Positions 46,507 to 54,496 of a DNA stretch of 64,000 nt are shown one piece after another. A program made the translations under genes and the position numbers. Each line of letters opens with the position of its first letter. Position 1 is the first letter of the stretch. The notes below the pieces were generated by a model that saw only the letters and a list, made by a program, of their open reading frames with translations, did not search any database and was not told the origin of the DNA. The DNA is from Pseudomaricurvus sp965656525. GTDB lineage: Bacteria > Pseudomonadota > Gammaproteobacteria > Pseudomonadales > Cellvibrionaceae. Where the stretch lies: positions 69,061-133,060 of the forward strand of contig CBFHKY010000010.1 in the NCBI GenBank assembly GCA_965656525.1, given 5' to 3'.

Positions 46507-46524
46507 TGTAAGAGATGTCGCACA
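46507..46524 (+). promoter_or_regulatory. GacA/UvrY-type activator box of the CsrB-like RNA
   Basis: TGTAAGAGATGTCGCACA matches the known 18-bp GacA/UvrY palindrome (TGTAAG-N6-CTTACA) at 10 of the 12 fixed positions. Its centre is about 65 nt before the inferred RNA start. A GATAAT -10-like hexamer is at 46569-46574; the -35 is poor, as expected for an activator-dependent promoter. Confidence 0.65.
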
Positions 46525-46580
46525 AGAGAAAACGACATTGGCCACTATTTTTGCTGTGGGCGTTCTCAGATAATGTTTAT

Positions 46581-46849
46581 CACAAGGACGTAGTCAAGGA
46601 TGAAAACAAAGGCCAAGAAGGCCAACGGATGCGCTAAAGCCTGTCTCAGGATGAGACATTAAGGCTAATCTGGCGACTGAACAGATTACCGTAAACGATC
46701 TCGAAAAGGATTTGGTCTAGGATGGACCGCTCAATACGGCTGGTGACACATCACCGTATGAATAAGAAAGGAACGAAGGACAATGATGATCGTTGTGTGA
46801 TGGATCACAAAGAAAAGAGCGCAAGGCTTCGGCCCTGCGCTCTTTTTTT
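46581..46849 (+). ncRNA. CsrB/RsmZ-like CsrA-sequestering small RNA (candidate)
   Basis: About 270 nt without a protein gene contain ten GGA motifs, at 46586, 46598, 46627, 46649, 46708, 46720, 46724, 46770, 46778 and 46802. The first lies in ACAAGGACGT, close to the CsrA-binding consensus. Hairpins put GGA in the loop: GTCTCA-GGA-TGAGAC (46643-46657), GGTC-TAGGATG-GACC (46714-46728) and TGTGA-TGGA-TCACA (46796-46809). Further stems are GGCC/GGCC (46611-46623) and TAATCTG/CAGATTA (46666-46688). A strong terminator ends it and a GacA-like box precedes it. These are the hallmarks of RNAs that titrate CsrA/RsmA. The 5' end is estimated from the -10. It could be expressed on entry to stationary phase through a GacS/GacA system. 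Confidence 0.8.
46814..46849 (+). terminator. Intrinsic terminator with UUCG tetraloop
   Basis: AAAGAGCGCA pairs with TGCGCTCTTT; inside, GGC-TTCG-GCC forms a UUCG-capped stem with one A-C mismatch between. Seven T residues follow in GCTCTTTTTTT. It ends the CsrB-like RNA. Confidence 0.95.
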
Positions 46850-47030
46850 GTCTCTTGTTTGTTGCTCGAATAAAACCTGACTCTTGAGCATCTTGCGATA
46901 CCCTTATCGCTCCCGTAGCTAGCTCACCACATGGCCTAGGCAAGACCTAAAACTCAACAACTCACCGATGTCTACGCGAGAGCAACAAAATTGCGGCACC
47001 TACACCACCCTGTTTATAACTGGCACCAGC

Positions 47031-48794
47031 TTAACAATTACTGATCCACAACGTCTGGTAAGGGCTTAGCTGCATGATCGCATCTTCTTCTGGCAGTTTT
47101 TCCCCCGTAATTAAGTCTTTCCATTGATCCGTCACAATCAAGTTGATATCCGATAATTGCAGTGGCTGCATGTCAGTACTGATGTTACTGATACAGAAAA
47201 TACTTTGTCGGCGATCCGCCGATTGACGCCAGAAACCGAAGATTTTATCCCCTAGGTGTAACGTAAACTGCGTTGCATTTGGGTGAAAGGCTGGCTGTTT
47301 GCTGCGTATTGCCAACAAGTGCTTCATTTCTTTGAAGACTTGAGCATGAGACGTGGTCCCATCTTCCAAAAACTGCTCTAGCTCAGGGTAGCTCCAGCGA
47401 TGACGATTAATGGAACGGTTTTGGCCCGTATGCTCCATATGATCGTAATCATTATGAGTCCCCAGCAGGCTGTGGACATAAATTCCAGGAATCCCCTCCA
47501 TTGCCAGCATAATGGCATGGGCGCAAAGAAAGCGACGTTGTCCGAAAGCGTCTGGGCCACTCACTGTCCCCTGTAGTGCATCGAACAACGCAATATTAAT
47601 TTCGTAAGGCTTAGTAATACCGCCATCCAGAGATCGCCAAGAAATACGACCGCCGAAATTTTGCATGGTCTCGGCGAGCAATTGCGTTTCGTCATCGGAC
47701 AACAAACCTTCAACTGGGCGCAATCCAATCCCGTCATGAGACGCAATAAAATTAAAATAGGTAGTGCCATATTGCGCAGGCGGCATACTCATCATCCACA
47801 TTTTTAAATGATGGCAGCTCCCCGTTACCAGTGTATTTACAAGCAGTGGCGGTAAAGAAAAATTATAAACACAGTGCGCTTCGTTAGAGTTTCCGAAATA
47901 CGACAGATTCTCACGATTGGGAATATTGGTTTCTGTGATGATGACAGCGTCGTTGTCGGCGTATTCAATCAATAATCGCAACAAGCGCACAACCATGTGC
48001 GTTTCTTCTAGGTTAATACTGGGCGTACCCAGTTTCTTCCATAAAAACGCAACCGCATCCAACCGAAAAATTTGCACCCCCATATCCATATATTGACGGA
48101 CGATGGTCACAAACTGTTTTAGAACGTCGGTATTGGTAAAATCAAAGTCCACTTGATCGTGACTGAACGTACACCAAACGTGTTTTGTCCCCGTTGCTGT
48201 TTCCACCTCTTTCAGCAAAGGGCTAGTACGAGGCCTGACGACCTCACTGGTATCGACATCGGGCGAAGCGGTATAGAAATAGTTATATCCAGGCCCTTCA
48301 CCTTTTAAGAAATTCTGAAACCACAGGCTGCGACTGGAGCAGTGGTTGATGACCAGATCCCCCATAAGACGATATTTCTGAGAGATATCGTACACGTGAG
48401 ACCAATTACCCAAGGATTCATTAACACTGGAAAAGTCTATAACGGCAAAACCATCATCTGAGCTGTATGGAAAGAAAGGCAAGATATGAACACTGTTCAA
48501 CTTCCCTTCACAGTGCTCATCCAAAAAAGATTTCAACACTTGTAGCGGCTTTTCGTTCACACCCTCACCCGGCAAAAAAGTATCACCGTAAGTAATCAAT
48601 ATGGCGTCTTCTTGACTCCAAGGGTTGTGGTAAGCTTTCGGTGCTGGGGTATCATTATTCAACCGCATAATGCCTTGCAGCTCTTGAGCCAGGGTGCTGT
48701 AGTCTGGCTGCGGCTCCACTTCGGAATAAATAGAACGCAATAAGTGTTCAATACGCCCACTGAAAGAATCGTCGACCGCTATAGTTTGAGTCAT
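47031..48794 (-). CDS. GH13_18 sucrose phosphorylase-like enzyme, probable glucosylglycerate phosphorylase
   Basis: The 587-residue alpha-amylase-superfamily enzyme has its nucleophile at D246 (IFRLDAVAF), acid/base E288 (IITETNIPNRENLSYFGN) and transition-state Asp in NFIASHDGIGLRP. NHCSSRSLWF and HILPFFPYSSDDGFAV are typical of subfamily GH13_18, which includes sucrose and 2-O-alpha-glucosylglycerate phosphorylases (E. coli YcjM). The gene starts inside the gpgS stop (ATGA overlap), so the substrate is probably glucosylglycerate, split by phosphate into glucose 1-phosphate and glycerate. It is cytoplasmic. Sucrose as substrate is less likely from context. Confidence 0.85.
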   Translation of the reverse strand: MTQTIAVDDSFSGRIEHLLRSIYSEVEPQPDYSTLAQELQGIMRLNNDTPAPKAYHNPWSQEDAILITYGDTFLPGEGVNEKPLQVLKSFLDEHCEGKLNSVHILPFFPYSSDDGFAVIDFSSVNESLGNWSHVYDISQKYRLMGDLVINHCSSRSLWFQNFLKGEGPGYNYFYTASPDVDTSEVVRPRTSPLLKEVETATGTKHVWCTFSHDQVDFDFTNTDVLKQFVTIVRQYMDMGVQIFRLDAVAFLWKKLGTPSINLEETHMVVRLLRLLIEYADNDAVIITETNIPNRENLSYFGNSNEAHCVYNFSLPPLLVNTLVTGSCHHLKMWMMSMPPAQYGTTYFNFIASHDGIGLRPVEGLLSDDETQLLAETMQNFGGRISWRSLDGGITKPYEINIALFDALQGTVSGPDAFGQRRFLCAHAIMLAMEGIPGIYVHSLLGTHNDYDHMEHTGQNRSINRHRWSYPELEQFLEDGTTSHAQVFKEMKHLLAIRSKQPAFHPNATQFTLHLGDKIFGFWRQSADRRQSIFCISNISTDMQPLQLSDINLIVTDQWKDLITGEKLPEEDAIMQLSPYQTLWISNC

Positions 48795-50017
48795 AGACCA
48801 CTGTACTCCTGATAATCTTCTTCGACTGCCGTTTTAAGTTTTTCCAACACGTCAGGCATTGCGCTGATCACACGGTTCCAACTGGGGATAAACGGCGTTT
48901 CCATAGGCCGCTCCAAAAAGGCTTGACCGGCTTTCATGATGTTCTGCGCAAACAGCTCAACCGCTTTTTCTTCTTGATGAATATCCAGTTTTAGGCCATT
49001 CATCACCGCATCGTTGTGGTAGGTTTCGATAAAATCCAACGCGATCCGAAAATAAGTCGCCTTGATAGAGCGAAACGTTTCCGTGTTAAAAGTTTTGCCT
49101 TGCGTGGCCAGCTTTCGAAACAGCGCCTTGGAAATATCGATAGACATTTTAGAGAGACCACCCTGTTCATCATCGAACGATAAATCTTGATGCTTGTGAT
49201 CGTAACTGGCCGCGATATCCACTTGACACAATCGGTTATTGGCGTAGTTGCGATGCATTTCCGACAGCACACCAATTTCTAAGCCCCAATCACTAGGGAT
49301 ACGAATATCGTTAAGCACATCTTTACGGAAAGAAAACTCACCCGCCAACGAATAACGAAAGCTATCCATATACTGTAAGTATTCCAGTTCACCAAAAATA
49401 CTTTTCAGGGCACGCAGCAAAGGTGTCACTAATAATCGGCACACTCGACCGTTGATTTTTCCGTCGGCCACACGCGCATAAAAACCTTTACAAAATTCAT
49501 AATTAAAACGGGGGTTAGCAACGGGATAGATCAGCCGAGCCAGCATTTCACGATCGTAAGTAACGATGTCGCAATCGTGTAAAGCCACCGACTCTGACGA
49601 TTCCGACGCTAATGTATAGCCCATGCAATACCAAACGTTACGCCCTTTCCCCAATTCTTTTGGCGCCAGGTTGAGCGCTTTTAATTCAGCATCGAGGGCT
49701 TGTAACCGAGGGCCATCATTCCACAAAATACGATGATTCTGTGGCAAGTCACCAAAAAATTTCAATGCGTGTTTAAACTGCGCTTCGTCGGCCCTGTCCA
49801 AGCCAATAACAATTTCAGATAAATAATCTGCGCCTTTTAGATGCTGAATGATATTCGGTAGTGCATCACCTTCCAGTTCAGAAAATAAAGAAGGTAAAAT
49901 CAACGACATTGGTCGCACACGACTGAATGCGCGCAATTCGTTTTCAAGGTCTTCCAGCGGGCGGCTGGCTAAATTGTGTAACGTGGTTACGATACCGTTT
50001 TGATAAAAGTCTGCCAC
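48791..50017 (-). CDS. gpgS: Glucosyl-3-phosphoglycerate synthase
   Basis: The 408-residue GT-A glycosyltransferase transfers glucose from an NDP-glucose to 3-phosphoglycerate, the first step to the compatible solute glucosylglycerate. It begins ADFYQNGIVTTLHNL, as in known GpgS. The metal-binding DxD is in LHDCDIVTY, with GKGRNVWYCMGY before it and SLAGEFSFRKDVLNDIRIPSDWGLEIGVL after. The start is GTG 50017, with AGGGA 7 nt upstream; the longer reading from GTG 50062 adds 15 non-conserved residues. It is first of a two-gene overlap with the GH13_18 phosphorylase; the HAD phosphatase lies 138 nt upstream on the same strand. Confidence 0.9.
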   Translation of the reverse strand: MADFYQNGIVTTLHNLASRPLEDLENELRAFSRVRPMSLILPSLFSELEGDALPNIIQHLKGADYLSEIVIGLDRADEAQFKHALKFFGDLPQNHRILWNDGPRLQALDAELKALNLAPKELGKGRNVWYCMGYTLASESSESVALHDCDIVTYDREMLARLIYPVANPRFNYEFCKGFYARVADGKINGRVCRLLVTPLLRALKSIFGELEYLQYMDSFRYSLAGEFSFRKDVLNDIRIPSDWGLEIGVLSEMHRNYANNRLCQVDIAASYDHKHQDLSFDDEQGGLSKMSIDISKALFRKLATQGKTFNTETFRSIKATYFRIALDFIETYHNDAVMNGLKLDIHQEEKAVELFAQNIMKAGQAFLERPMETPFIPSWNRVISAMPDVLEKLKTAVEEDYQEYSGL

Positions 50018-50155
50018 AATGTTATCCCTGTCTAAGCAATCAATATTGTTATCGCCACCCACTTAAGTTGGATGGCATTTATGGTAGTGTTTTTGTGAAA
50101 AACTGTTTTGACTCGTTTGCTTTTATAGCATTCATTACACGTTTTATAACATCTA

Positions 50156-51028
50156 TTATATAAACGATGCCCCCTCGGAATCGGTTAACTGAAACCAGTG
50201 GCGCACACCTTCTACCCAGCCTTCGGGGCCGTACGCTTCGGTAACATAAACACCTTGCTCTCGATTAATAATAGGTGGCGGCTTGACCGGCGAGCGAATC
50301 ACCACGGCATAATCCGCTGCTTCTAACATAGCAATATCGTTATCGCTGTCGCCCAACGCCATCGACGTATAATCTACGGCTGGACTCAATACGCCGTATT
50401 GCTCTACTAACCACCTTAAAGCTTTCCCTTTGTTCGCATCACCACACACATGCACAAAACGCCCTCCACTCAACACCGTGGCGCCCTGTGATCGCAACCA
50501 AGCGGACGCCTGCGCCAATTGATCATCTGTGGCGCGCCACAGCAACGGCTCACCAAATTCGCGCTGTTGTGCCAGTACAGATTCTTCGACACTTAATCCC
50601 GTTGCGGCGGCCACTTGCTCGGCGGTCATCTCGGCAAAGTGTGTAAATTCCATATCAAAGTGCTGTTTCATCTCTTCCACCAGCGCCAACCAGGTGGCTC
50701 TCTCTGGGCAGAAACGACGACACCAATAGTTTCCTGCACTAACGGCCCCCTCGGGTGCTGTCACAAAAGTCTGTTTTGGAACATAAACGGCTGCGCCATT
50801 TTCAACGATAAACGGGGAGTGATTGTTCAGAGCCTGCCGCAATACTTCCACTTCAGCTCGAGTCTTACTGGTGCATAACACCACATCGATATTGGCGCTG
50901 GCTAATTGTTCCAGCAGCGGTACAGCGGGAGCAAAACTGTAGTTATGATGATCCAAAAGGCTGCCGTCTAAATCTGAAACCAGAACCCACTGTGCAGTTG
51001 CAATGCCGATAGTCCTACTCCTAATCAC
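50156..51028 (-). CDS. HAD-IIB phosphatase, mannosyl/glucosyl-3-phosphoglycerate phosphatase family
   Basis: The 290-residue protein has HAD motifs I (VSDLDGSLLD, D19/D21), II (VLCTSKT), III (ANKGKAL) and IV (ALGDSDNDIAML), with a C2B cap typical of mannosyl-3-phosphoglycerate phosphatases. Next to gpgS it should remove phosphate from glucosyl-3-phosphoglycerate to give glucosylglycerate. No ATG is available near the N-terminus; GTG 51028 is used and its Shine-Dalgarno is weak, so the first 10 residues are uncertain. The AT-rich 138-nt spacer to gpgS holds several TATAAA-like boxes and may carry a second promoter. Confidence 0.88.
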   Translation of the reverse strand: MIRSRTIGIATAQWVLVSDLDGSLLDHHNYSFAPAVPLLEQLASANIDVVLCTSKTRAEVEVLRQALNNHSPFIVENGAAVYVPKQTFVTAPEGAVSAGNYWCRRFCPERATWLALVEEMKQHFDMEFTHFAEMTAEQVAAATGLSVEESVLAQQREFGEPLLWRATDDQLAQASAWLRSQGATVLSGGRFVHVCGDANKGKALRWLVEQYGVLSPAVDYTSMALGDSDNDIAMLEAADYAVVIRSPVKPPPIINREQGVYVTEAYGPEGWVEGVRHWFQLTDSEGASFI

Positions 51029-51373
51029 TCTGTCATGCGCTCTGTGAGCTTACCGTTAAAAGATAGCAATATACGTGCCCCATGCACCATAGCGGTGAAT
51101 TCTGACTTAGCAGCCTGTCAAAATACGAATAACGCACCAAAACAAAACATAAGCAGCAATAAAAGCCTATTGATGATGCACCAAAACAATACAAAGGTAT
51201 CTTGCAGGCAAGGCCAAGCCTCGACAGTGCCTATGGATCGGACGCAACCGCTAACCTCATTCGCCTATCTATTAGGCCTACAGCCTGTTCGCTGCGGTAG
51301 GTGTCGCTTTGCTTTACAATAGCCGCCTTATTCATCAGCCACGTTGGCCATTCTCAGTTGGAGAACAAATCCT
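51029..51373. other. Divergent spacer between the phosphatase and cobU
   Basis: This 345-bp region is without a gene. It contains the 12-nt direct repeat GCACCAAAACAA twice, about 40 bp apart (near 51137 and 51179), and a possible hairpin CCTACAGC...GCTGCGGTAGG near 51277-51301. I looked for a cobalamin riboswitch (B12 box) before cobU and do not see one. Confidence 0.4.
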
Positions 51374-51928
51374 ATGCAGCCGCTGCGACAATTGATTTTT
51401 GGCGGAGCTCGATCCGGTAAAAGCCGTTTAGCCGAACAAATCACTAAGTGTTCTGGCGAGCGTGTTCAATACATTGCCACCGCTGATGCGAGCTTTAACG
51501 ATACCGAAATGCGTACTCGAGTTGAACACCATCGTTTGCAGCGACCAGTCCACTGGGACACTCTCGAAGAACCCAAGTACTTAGCTGATGCGATTGCGAA
51601 AGCTGCCACTACCCATGACGCTGTAATGATTGACTGCCTAACGCTATGGCTTACTAATTGTTTAATGATGGATGAAGAGCAACCGGGCTTTTGGGCTGAT
51701 CAGTGTGTGGCTTTTTTAGAACAACTGAAAAAGATCGACATCCCAGTCTGTATCGTCAGTAACGAGGTCGGTATGGGCATTGTGCCAATGGGAGAGCTCA
51801 GCCGTCGATTTGTAGATGAAGCTGGCTTCTTAAATCAAGCAGTAGCTGGTGTTTGTGAGAGAGTGATCTTTACCGCTGCCGGGCTGCCACTGACATTAAA
51901 AGGGCCAGCGTTTCTGGCTGAAGAGTGA
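51374..51928 (+). CDS. cobU: Adenosylcobinamide kinase/guanylyltransferase CobU
   Basis: The 184-residue protein phosphorylates adenosylcobinamide and transfers GMP to it, activating the corrin ring for nucleotide-loop attachment. It has a P-loop FGGARSGKSRLAE (about 10-22), the guanylyl-accepting His in VEHHRLQRP, and VSNEVGMGIVP typical of CobU. ATG 51374 with GGAG upstream was preferred to the reading from 51344. It is first of the cobU-cobT-cobC-cobS run. Confidence 0.95.
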   Translation: MQPLRQLIFGGARSGKSRLAEQITKCSGERVQYIATADASFNDTEMRTRVEHHRLQRPVHWDTLEEPKYLADAIAKAATTHDAVMIDCLTLWLTNCLMMDEEQPGFWADQCVAFLEQLKKIDIPVCIVSNEVGMGIVPMGELSRRFVDEAGFLNQAVAGVCERVIFTAAGLPLTLKGPAFLAEE

Positions 51929-51989
51929 GCGAGGATAGGGCCAAGCCCGTCCGTTTTTTGTAATCGCCCGTCACCTATAAGGATTTTTT

Positions 51990-53042
51990 ATGAGCTGGTA
52001 CCTAGATCCCGCTGCGCCACTGAGTGATATTCACTTACAACATGCTCAAGCGAGGCAACAGCAACTGACCAAGCCGCAGGGCTCACTGGGGCAGCTTGAG
52101 CAATTGGCCATAACCTTGGCCCAGCTGCAACATCGTGAGCAACCCATTTGCGAACATATTGTGATCTCCGTATTTGCAGGGGATCACGGCGTAGCCGCGG
52201 AGGGCGTATCCGCCTTTCCGCAGTCGGTTACGGCACAAATGGTGCAAAACTTCGCCTCTGGGGGGGCAGCTATTTCGGTCTTGGCACGCGCGTTAAACGC
52301 CTCATTAGAAGTGGTGAACACGGGAACAGTCGACCCACTTCCCACACTTGATCATGTATTGGACTGTCGCATTGCTGCCGGCACCGCCAACTTCGCCCAA
52401 CAATCCGCCATGACTCCAGAGCAGCTACAAAAAGCGCTCAGCTTAGGGCATGACAGCATAACGCGAGCCAAACAAGCTGATGCGCATTTGTGGATTGGAG
52501 GGGAAATGGGTATCACCAATACAACCTCAGCTACAGCATTGGCCTGCGCTTTACTGAAAAAGCACGCCGCAGAACTGGTCGGGCCTGGCACAGGTTTAGA
52601 CAACGCAGGGCAAATACACAAGTCTGCTGTCATTCACCGTTCACTGGATCTGTTTAATGCTAACGCGCAAACCCCACTAAAAAATCTACAATACCTCGGT
52701 GGCTTTGAGATTGCCGCTCTCAGCGGGGCCTACATTGCTGCCGCACAGCAGGGTATTCCGGCAATGGTTGACGGTTTTATTTGCAGTGTCGCAGCGCTTT
52801 ACGCTCAAGCCATCAATCCCTCTATTAAACCGTGGCTACTGTATTCGCATCGCTCAGCTGAGCCAGGCCACCGCGCGGTGCTAGAGGCACTAGAAGCCGA
52901 GCCCTTACTGGATTTAGGCATGCGTCTGGGTGAAGGGAGCGGTGCCGCAACGGCCGTGCCGCTGGTACAAATGGCGTGTAAACTGCACAACCATATGGCA
53001 ACGTTTGCAGAAGCTATGGTTGATAATTGCGATGACGCGTAG
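51990..53042 (+). CDS. cobT: Nicotinate-nucleotide-dimethylbenzimidazole phosphoribosyltransferase CobT
   Basis: The 350-residue protein makes alpha-ribazole 5'-phosphate from the lower ligand base and NaMN. Conserved parts include LTKPQGSLGQLE, FAGDHGVAAEGVSAFPQSVT, GGEMGITNTTSA and the C-terminal catalytic Glu in GMRLGEGSGA. ATG 51990 has AAGGA 7 nt upstream. It is 61 nt after cobU and 29 nt before cobC. Confidence 0.96.
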   Translation: MSWYLDPAAPLSDIHLQHAQARQQQLTKPQGSLGQLEQLAITLAQLQHREQPICEHIVISVFAGDHGVAAEGVSAFPQSVTAQMVQNFASGGAAISVLARALNASLEVVNTGTVDPLPTLDHVLDCRIAAGTANFAQQSAMTPEQLQKALSLGHDSITRAKQADAHLWIGGEMGITNTTSATALACALLKKHAAELVGPGTGLDNAGQIHKSAVIHRSLDLFNANAQTPLKNLQYLGGFEIAALSGAYIAAAQQGIPAMVDGFICSVAALYAQAINPSIKPWLLYSHRSAEPGHRAVLEALEAEPLLDLGMRLGEGSGAATAVPLVQMACKLHNHMATFAEAMVDNCDDA

Positions 53043-53071
53043 AGCCAATAACACGCAATAAGGCTTAAATC

Positions 53072-53695
53072 ATGGAAGTGTCTGTAACCACTCTCGATCT
53101 CTTGCGGCACGGTGCCTGTGATGATGACTGCCATTTAAGAGGCCATACCGACAGTCCATTAAGCGAGGCGGGCTGGGGGCAAATGCTAAAAGCCGTCAAT
53201 CAGTGGCCTCAAGCTGACCAATGGGAAAACATTCTGACATCCCCTTTGCAGCGTTGTCAGGTTTTTGCCGAAAAGCTCGCGCAGCACAAAAAGCTACCCA
53301 GTTACACCTTAGAAACGTTAAAAGAAATGCATTTCGGGCGCTGGGATGGCTTATCTCTAGCAGATCTGCAGGCGCACTATGAACAGGATTACCTAACGTT
53401 CTGGCAACAACCTGAAAGTATTACGCCTCCTGATGGCGAAGCTGTGGTGGATTTTCACAGCCGCGTGGGGCGAGCGCTGCAACAAATTCTACAATTACAT
53501 CGTGGTCAGCATTGTTTGGTCGTAACCCACGGTGGCGTTATGCGTTCAGCCATTGGCACCATATTGAAACAACCTCTTTCACACCTGAATAGACTGAATA
53601 TCGGTTACGCCAGTTTTTGTCAGATACAGGTGTTTCACCACCCTGACCATCCCGACTGGTTTCAGCTGAATCAATTGCAACCAGTAAACCGCTAG
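53072..53695 (+). CDS. cobC: Alpha-ribazole phosphatase CobC (histidine phosphatase family)
   Basis: The 207-residue protein has the phospho-acceptor motif LLRHGACDDD, the second motif LKEMHFGRWDGLS and the C-terminal HGGVMR. It removes phosphate from alpha-ribazole phosphate or adenosylcobalamin phosphate. Phosphoglycerate mutase-like proteins look similar; the place between cobT and cobS decides the assignment. Confidence 0.92.
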   Translation: MEVSVTTLDLLRHGACDDDCHLRGHTDSPLSEAGWGQMLKAVNQWPQADQWENILTSPLQRCQVFAEKLAQHKKLPSYTLETLKEMHFGRWDGLSLADLQAHYEQDYLTFWQQPESITPPDGEAVVDFHSRVGRALQQILQLHRGQHCLVVTHGGVMRSAIGTILKQPLSHLNRLNIGYASFCQIQVFHHPDHPDWFQLNQLQPVNR

Positions 53696-53731
53696 GCGTC
53701 ATGTAAGCCGAAAACAGGTATAACACTTTTT

Positions 53732-54496
53732 ATGATTCGTTCTTTCAATGATTTATACCGCGGAGCCTTGTGCGCCTGCCAATTTTTAACCCGCCTCCCG
53801 GTGCCATCCCTTAAAGACTATCAAGCGCAAGACAGCGGCCATGCACTGCCGTTGTTTCCTTGGGTGGGATTGATCATCGGCTTGATATTGTTTGTGGCGG
53901 CCTACAGCTTGCAATCGAGTGTATCGTCATTTGCTCTGGCAGCTCTATTAGTCACGTTATGGGCCATGATCACTGGTGGACTTCACTTAGACGGTTTGGG
54001 TGACAGTGCCGACGGCTGGCTTTCTGGTGCAAATGGGGAGCGCGCGCTAAACATCATGAAAGACCCGCGCTGTGGCAGTGCAGCTGTGATCGCAATTGTA
54101 TGCTTACTGATGCTGAAATTTGCCTTCGTAGTGACTCTGTTGGAACAACATCAGCTGCACGCGCTGGCCATTGCCCCTCTGTTTGCCCGAGCTGGTGCCA
54201 TCAGTCTACTGTTGATCACCCCTTATATCAGTCCAAAGGGTATTGGGGAGAATTTTTTACGCTACAGCTCTCGCACGCAACTGCAGTTGAGCACTGCCCT
54301 AGCTGGGTTTGTCTGTCTGTGCCTGATGAGCCTGCAGCAGTTTCTGCTCGTAGCCGCCATCAGCGGGCTGTTGCTGTTTGGCTTAAGACGCATGATGATA
54401 CAACGCGTTGGCGGCGCTACCGGTGATACCAGTGGCGCACTGATCGAGATATTAGAAGCTGCCTTGCTGTTTGGGACGATCTGTTTAAACGCTTAA
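53732..54496 (+). CDS. cobS: Adenosylcobinamide-GDP ribazoletransferase CobS
   Basis: The 254-residue inner-membrane enzyme joins adenosylcobinamide-GDP to alpha-ribazole. It has the conserved LHLDGLGDSADGWLSG and MKDPRCGSAAVIAIV motifs and several membrane helices. ATG 53732 follows cobC by 36 nt. Its end overlaps the convergent chrA gene by 4 nt, so no terminator space exists between them. Confidence 0.95.
   Translation: MIRSFNDLYRGALCACQFLTRLPVPSLKDYQAQDSGHALPLFPWVGLIIGLILFVAAYSLQSSVSSFALAALLVTLWAMITGGLHLDGLGDSADGWLSGANGERALNIMKDPRCGSAAVIAIVCLLMLKFAFVVTLLEQHQLHALAIAPLFARAGAISLLLITPYISPKGIGENFLRYSSRTQLQLSTALAGFVCLCLMSLQQFLLVAAISGLLLFGLRRMMIQRVGGATGDTSGALIEILEAALLFGTICLNA

Noticed and set aside
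46731..46943. 70-codon minus-strand frame across the CsrB-like RNA
   Set aside because: It reads through the intrinsic terminator stem and its composition is low-quality; the region is better explained by the RNA.
51029..51373. Expected cobalamin riboswitch upstream of cobU
   Set aside because: No B12 box or other conserved riboswitch segment was recognisable on either strand.
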